A DNA stretch of 5,755 nt from Clostridiales bacterium. Its GTDB lineage: Bacteria; Bacillota; Clostridia; Oscillospirales; Oscillospiraceae. Location: the NCBI GenBank assembly GCA_012516225.1, contig JAAYWX010000046.1, forward strand, positions 1-5,755, given 5' to 3'. The notes under the pieces were generated by a model. The model was given only the letters and a program-made list of their open reading frames with translations, was not told the DNA's origin and made no database searches. Made by a program: the position numbers and the translations under genes. This document shows positions 3,992-5,755 of the stretch, in pieces (within the stretch, counting starts at the first letter, position 1; each line of letters opens with the position of its first letter).

Positions 3992-5755
3992 TTACAGTGA
4001 ATTTCTTTTTGAGACCGCCGAATGACGGCCCTGTTTTTTCGCCGAAAGCGCTTTCGGATCCGCACGGCGGCTTTCAAGTTTCCCCAAACCATACGCAATT
4101 GTTTTCATAAGCGGATAAGCGAGGAATGAAAACACCGCGAGTACAAGAAAAGATGAAAATGTCAGCTTTGTAAGAGTAAAATAATCCCTGAAGAAAACAA
4201 TCATTAGAATAAATGTAATGCTCATTGAGATAATAAGCAGTCTTCTGATTTTATTGTACGGAATGCAAATTCTGTGCAAAAACAAAAGTCCCACAACTCC
4301 AATTATTATCGCGCATATCGTTGACATTTCCTCGGTCGGGAAATAAAAGGCTATATAGAAAAGTATAACGCCGACGATAAGTATAATATCTGTCAGCCCT
4401 CCCGGCAAAGCCCGGTAAATTACGTTCCGCAAGAATTTGCCCCTTACCATGTTTTCGTTAGGCTCCATAGCAAGGACAAAAGACGGTATACCTATGCACA
4501 GCGAACTTACTAAACTGAGCTGTGCGGGAGTCAGCGGATAAGGAAGGGTAAAAATAAGAGTGATTATCGCCATAACAAACGAGAAAATGTTTTTTACAAG
4601 GAAGAGAGAGGCGCTTCGCTCAATGTTGTTTATAACCCTTCTGCCCTCCATAACTACTGACGGCATAGATGCAAAGTTTGAGTTTAGCAGAACAACATGT
4701 GAAACCTGACACGCAACATCACTGCCGGAAGCCATTGCGACACTGCAGTCGGCTTCTTTTAAGGCGAGAACATCGTTTACTCCGTCTCCCGTCATTGCCA
4801 CTGTGTGCCCGTCAGCCTTCAATGCCCGAACCAGCTTTCTTTTTTGCTCGGGGGTAACTCTGCCAAAAACGGTATATTCAGATGCAGCCTTTCTGATCTG
4901 CCTATCGTCTGTTAGTGTGCGAGCGTCTATATATCTGTCCGCATTTGCTATTCCCGCCCGCTTTGCCACCTCAGATACAGTAATCGGATTATCTCCGGAA
5001 ATAACTTTTATAGTTACTCCCTGTTTTTCAAAATATCTGAATGTTTCGGGCGCGTTCTTCCTTATTTTATTTGCAAGAAGCACGAGAGCAAGCGGCATAA
5101 GCTCAGCAGTAAGCTGCTCGTCCGAAAGTCTGCCGTCGTAAAGCGCAAGCAAGAGGACGCGGCAGCCTTTTTTTGAATAAAACTCTATTTTTTCACTGAA
5201 CTCGCTGTATCTTTCACCCAAAATGACGTCCGGAGCACCGAGAAGATAGGTTTCATCATCGTGGAAAGATACGCCGCCGTATTTTCTTGCAGAAGTAAAC
5301 GGAAGGGTTTCGATTGCAGTCTGTCTGTGTTCCCCGTTAAAATATTTTCGCAGAGCAGCCATAGTATCGTTATCGTCCTGCATTGCATATACATAGTCCG
5401 ACATTATCATTCTTATATCGTCCTCAATAAACCTGTCCTCGCAAAGCAGGCATATGTCCTCAACTATCATCTTATTCTCTGTAATAGTACCTGTCTTATC
5501 TACGCAAAGCGTATCGACTCGGGCGAGGGTTTCAATGCAGTTCATATCATGGACAAGAGTTTTTCTCTGCGCCAGCCTTACAACGGCAGCGGCAAGCGCT
5601 ATACTCGTCAAAAGGTAAAGACCCTCGGGTATCATTCCCACAAGCGCGCCTACTGTTGAAACAACACCTTCCTCAACACTTCTGCCCAGCCAGACAATTT
5701 CCTTCACGGCAAGTGCTGCGCCTATGGGTATCAGCGCTATACCTATCCACTTTAC
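3992..5755 (-). CDS. P-type cation-transporting ATPase, CtpE-like (5' end cut by window)
   Basis: A membrane ion pump energised by ATP through an aspartyl-phosphate intermediate. The 587 visible residues include the end of the membrane segment before the catalytic core, then PEGL (43-46) in the ion-binding helix and Asp86 in DKTGTIT, the phosphorylated residue. The nucleotide-binding region has FTSARKYGG (153-161) and LGAPD (172-176). SGDNP (253-257), RVTPEQK (299-305) and TGDGVND (322-328) complete the phosphorylation domain. About six membrane helices follow (near 384-404, 410-430, 453-473, 478-497, 503-522 and 534-552), then a short basic tail. Missing upstream are the actuator domain with its TGES-type motif and the first helices, probably over 200 residues. 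PEGL with LGAPD and SGDNP most resembles the CtpE group, whose mycobacterial member is linked to calcium uptake. The ion here is inferred, not shown. The frame is open to the edge, so GTG 5707 is not the true start. Confidence 0.92.
   Translation of the reverse strand, partial: VKWIGIALIPIGAALAVKEIVWLGRSVEEGVVSTVGALVGMIPEGLYLLTSIALAAAVVRLAQRKTLVHDMNCIETLARVDTLCVDKTGTITENKMIVEDICLLCEDRFIEDDIRMIMSDYVYAMQDDNDTMAALRKYFNGEHRQTAIETLPFTSARKYGGVSFHDDETYLLGAPDVILGERYSEFSEKIEFYSKKGCRVLLLALYDGRLSDEQLTAELMPLALVLLANKIRKNAPETFRYFEKQGVTIKVISGDNPITVSEVAKRAGIANADRYIDARTLTDDRQIRKAASEYTVFGRVTPEQKRKLVRALKADGHTVAMTGDGVNDVLALKEADCSVAMASGSDVACQVSHVVLLNSNFASMPSVVMEGRRVINNIERSASLFLVKNIFSFVMAIITLIFTLPYPLTPAQLSLVSSLCIGIPSFVLAMEPNENMVRGKFLRNVIYRALPGGLTDIILIVGVILFYIAFYFPTEEMSTICAIIIGVVGLLFLHRICIPYNKIRRLLIISMSITFILMIVFFRDYFTLTKLTFSSFLVLAVFSFLAYPLMKTIAYGLGKLESRRADPKALSAKKQGRHSAVSKRNSL

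Noticed and set aside
4803..5141. Plus-strand open frame of 112 codons, and similar frames at 4669-4857 and 5261-5659
   Set aside because: All are antisense to the P-type ATPase, whose own frame carries the catalytic motifs at these positions.
5705..5707. GTG as the start of the ATPase
   Set aside because: The frame continues upstream to the window edge, and P-type ATPases need an actuator domain and further helices before this point.
1..5755. tRNA, rRNA, CRISPR array, insertion sequence or phage genes
   Set aside because: None was recognised by eye. There is no cloverleaf, no regularly spaced repeat series and no transposase or integrase motifs.

Overview
The window looks like a chromosomal piece of an anaerobic Firmicute, most likely a Clostridia member. 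The evidence is strong AAGGAG-type Shine-Dalgarno sites, GTG/TTG starts, compact intrinsic terminators, moderately AT-rich DNA, and the gene families present. The genus cannot be read from the sequence.

Layout. (1) Positions 1-2269, minus strand: a long open frame that runs off the left edge. It encodes a FadN-type fused 3-hydroxyacyl-CoA dehydrogenase/enoyl-CoA hydratase, with 756 residues visible and the C-terminal end missing. (2) Positions 2270-2557: a 288-bp divergent intergenic region. It holds the fadN leader with a terminator-like hairpin, a weak promoter candidate, a 16-bp palindrome and an imperfect 21-bp direct repeat. (3) Positions 2558-3478, plus strand: a LysR-type regulator of 306 residues. 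It most likely starts at a TTG codon with a well-spaced Shine-Dalgarno, not at the upstream ATG that gives a 357-residue frame. (4) Positions 3479-3991: a gap without any large gene. It appears to carry a small minus-strand transcription unit made of a promoter, an excellent ribosome binding site, a 25-codon ORF, several hairpins and a 12-bp-stem terminator, followed by the separate terminator of the ATPase gene. (5) Positions 3992-5755, minus strand: the C-terminal 587 residues of a P-type cation ATPase resembling the CtpE group. Its start is beyond the right edge.

How the parts relate. The LysR-type gene is divergent from the fatty-acyl beta-oxidation gene, the classic arrangement of such a regulator and its target. 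The palindrome between them is a reasonable operator candidate, so control of fadN by this regulator is a fair inference but unproven. The ATPase is convergent with the regulator and separated from it by terminators, so it is probably unrelated. The least explained part is the small minus-strand unit at about 3529-3889. It could be a dual-function RNA, a tiny peptide gene or a repeat-derived element, and it is the best candidate for something undescribed.
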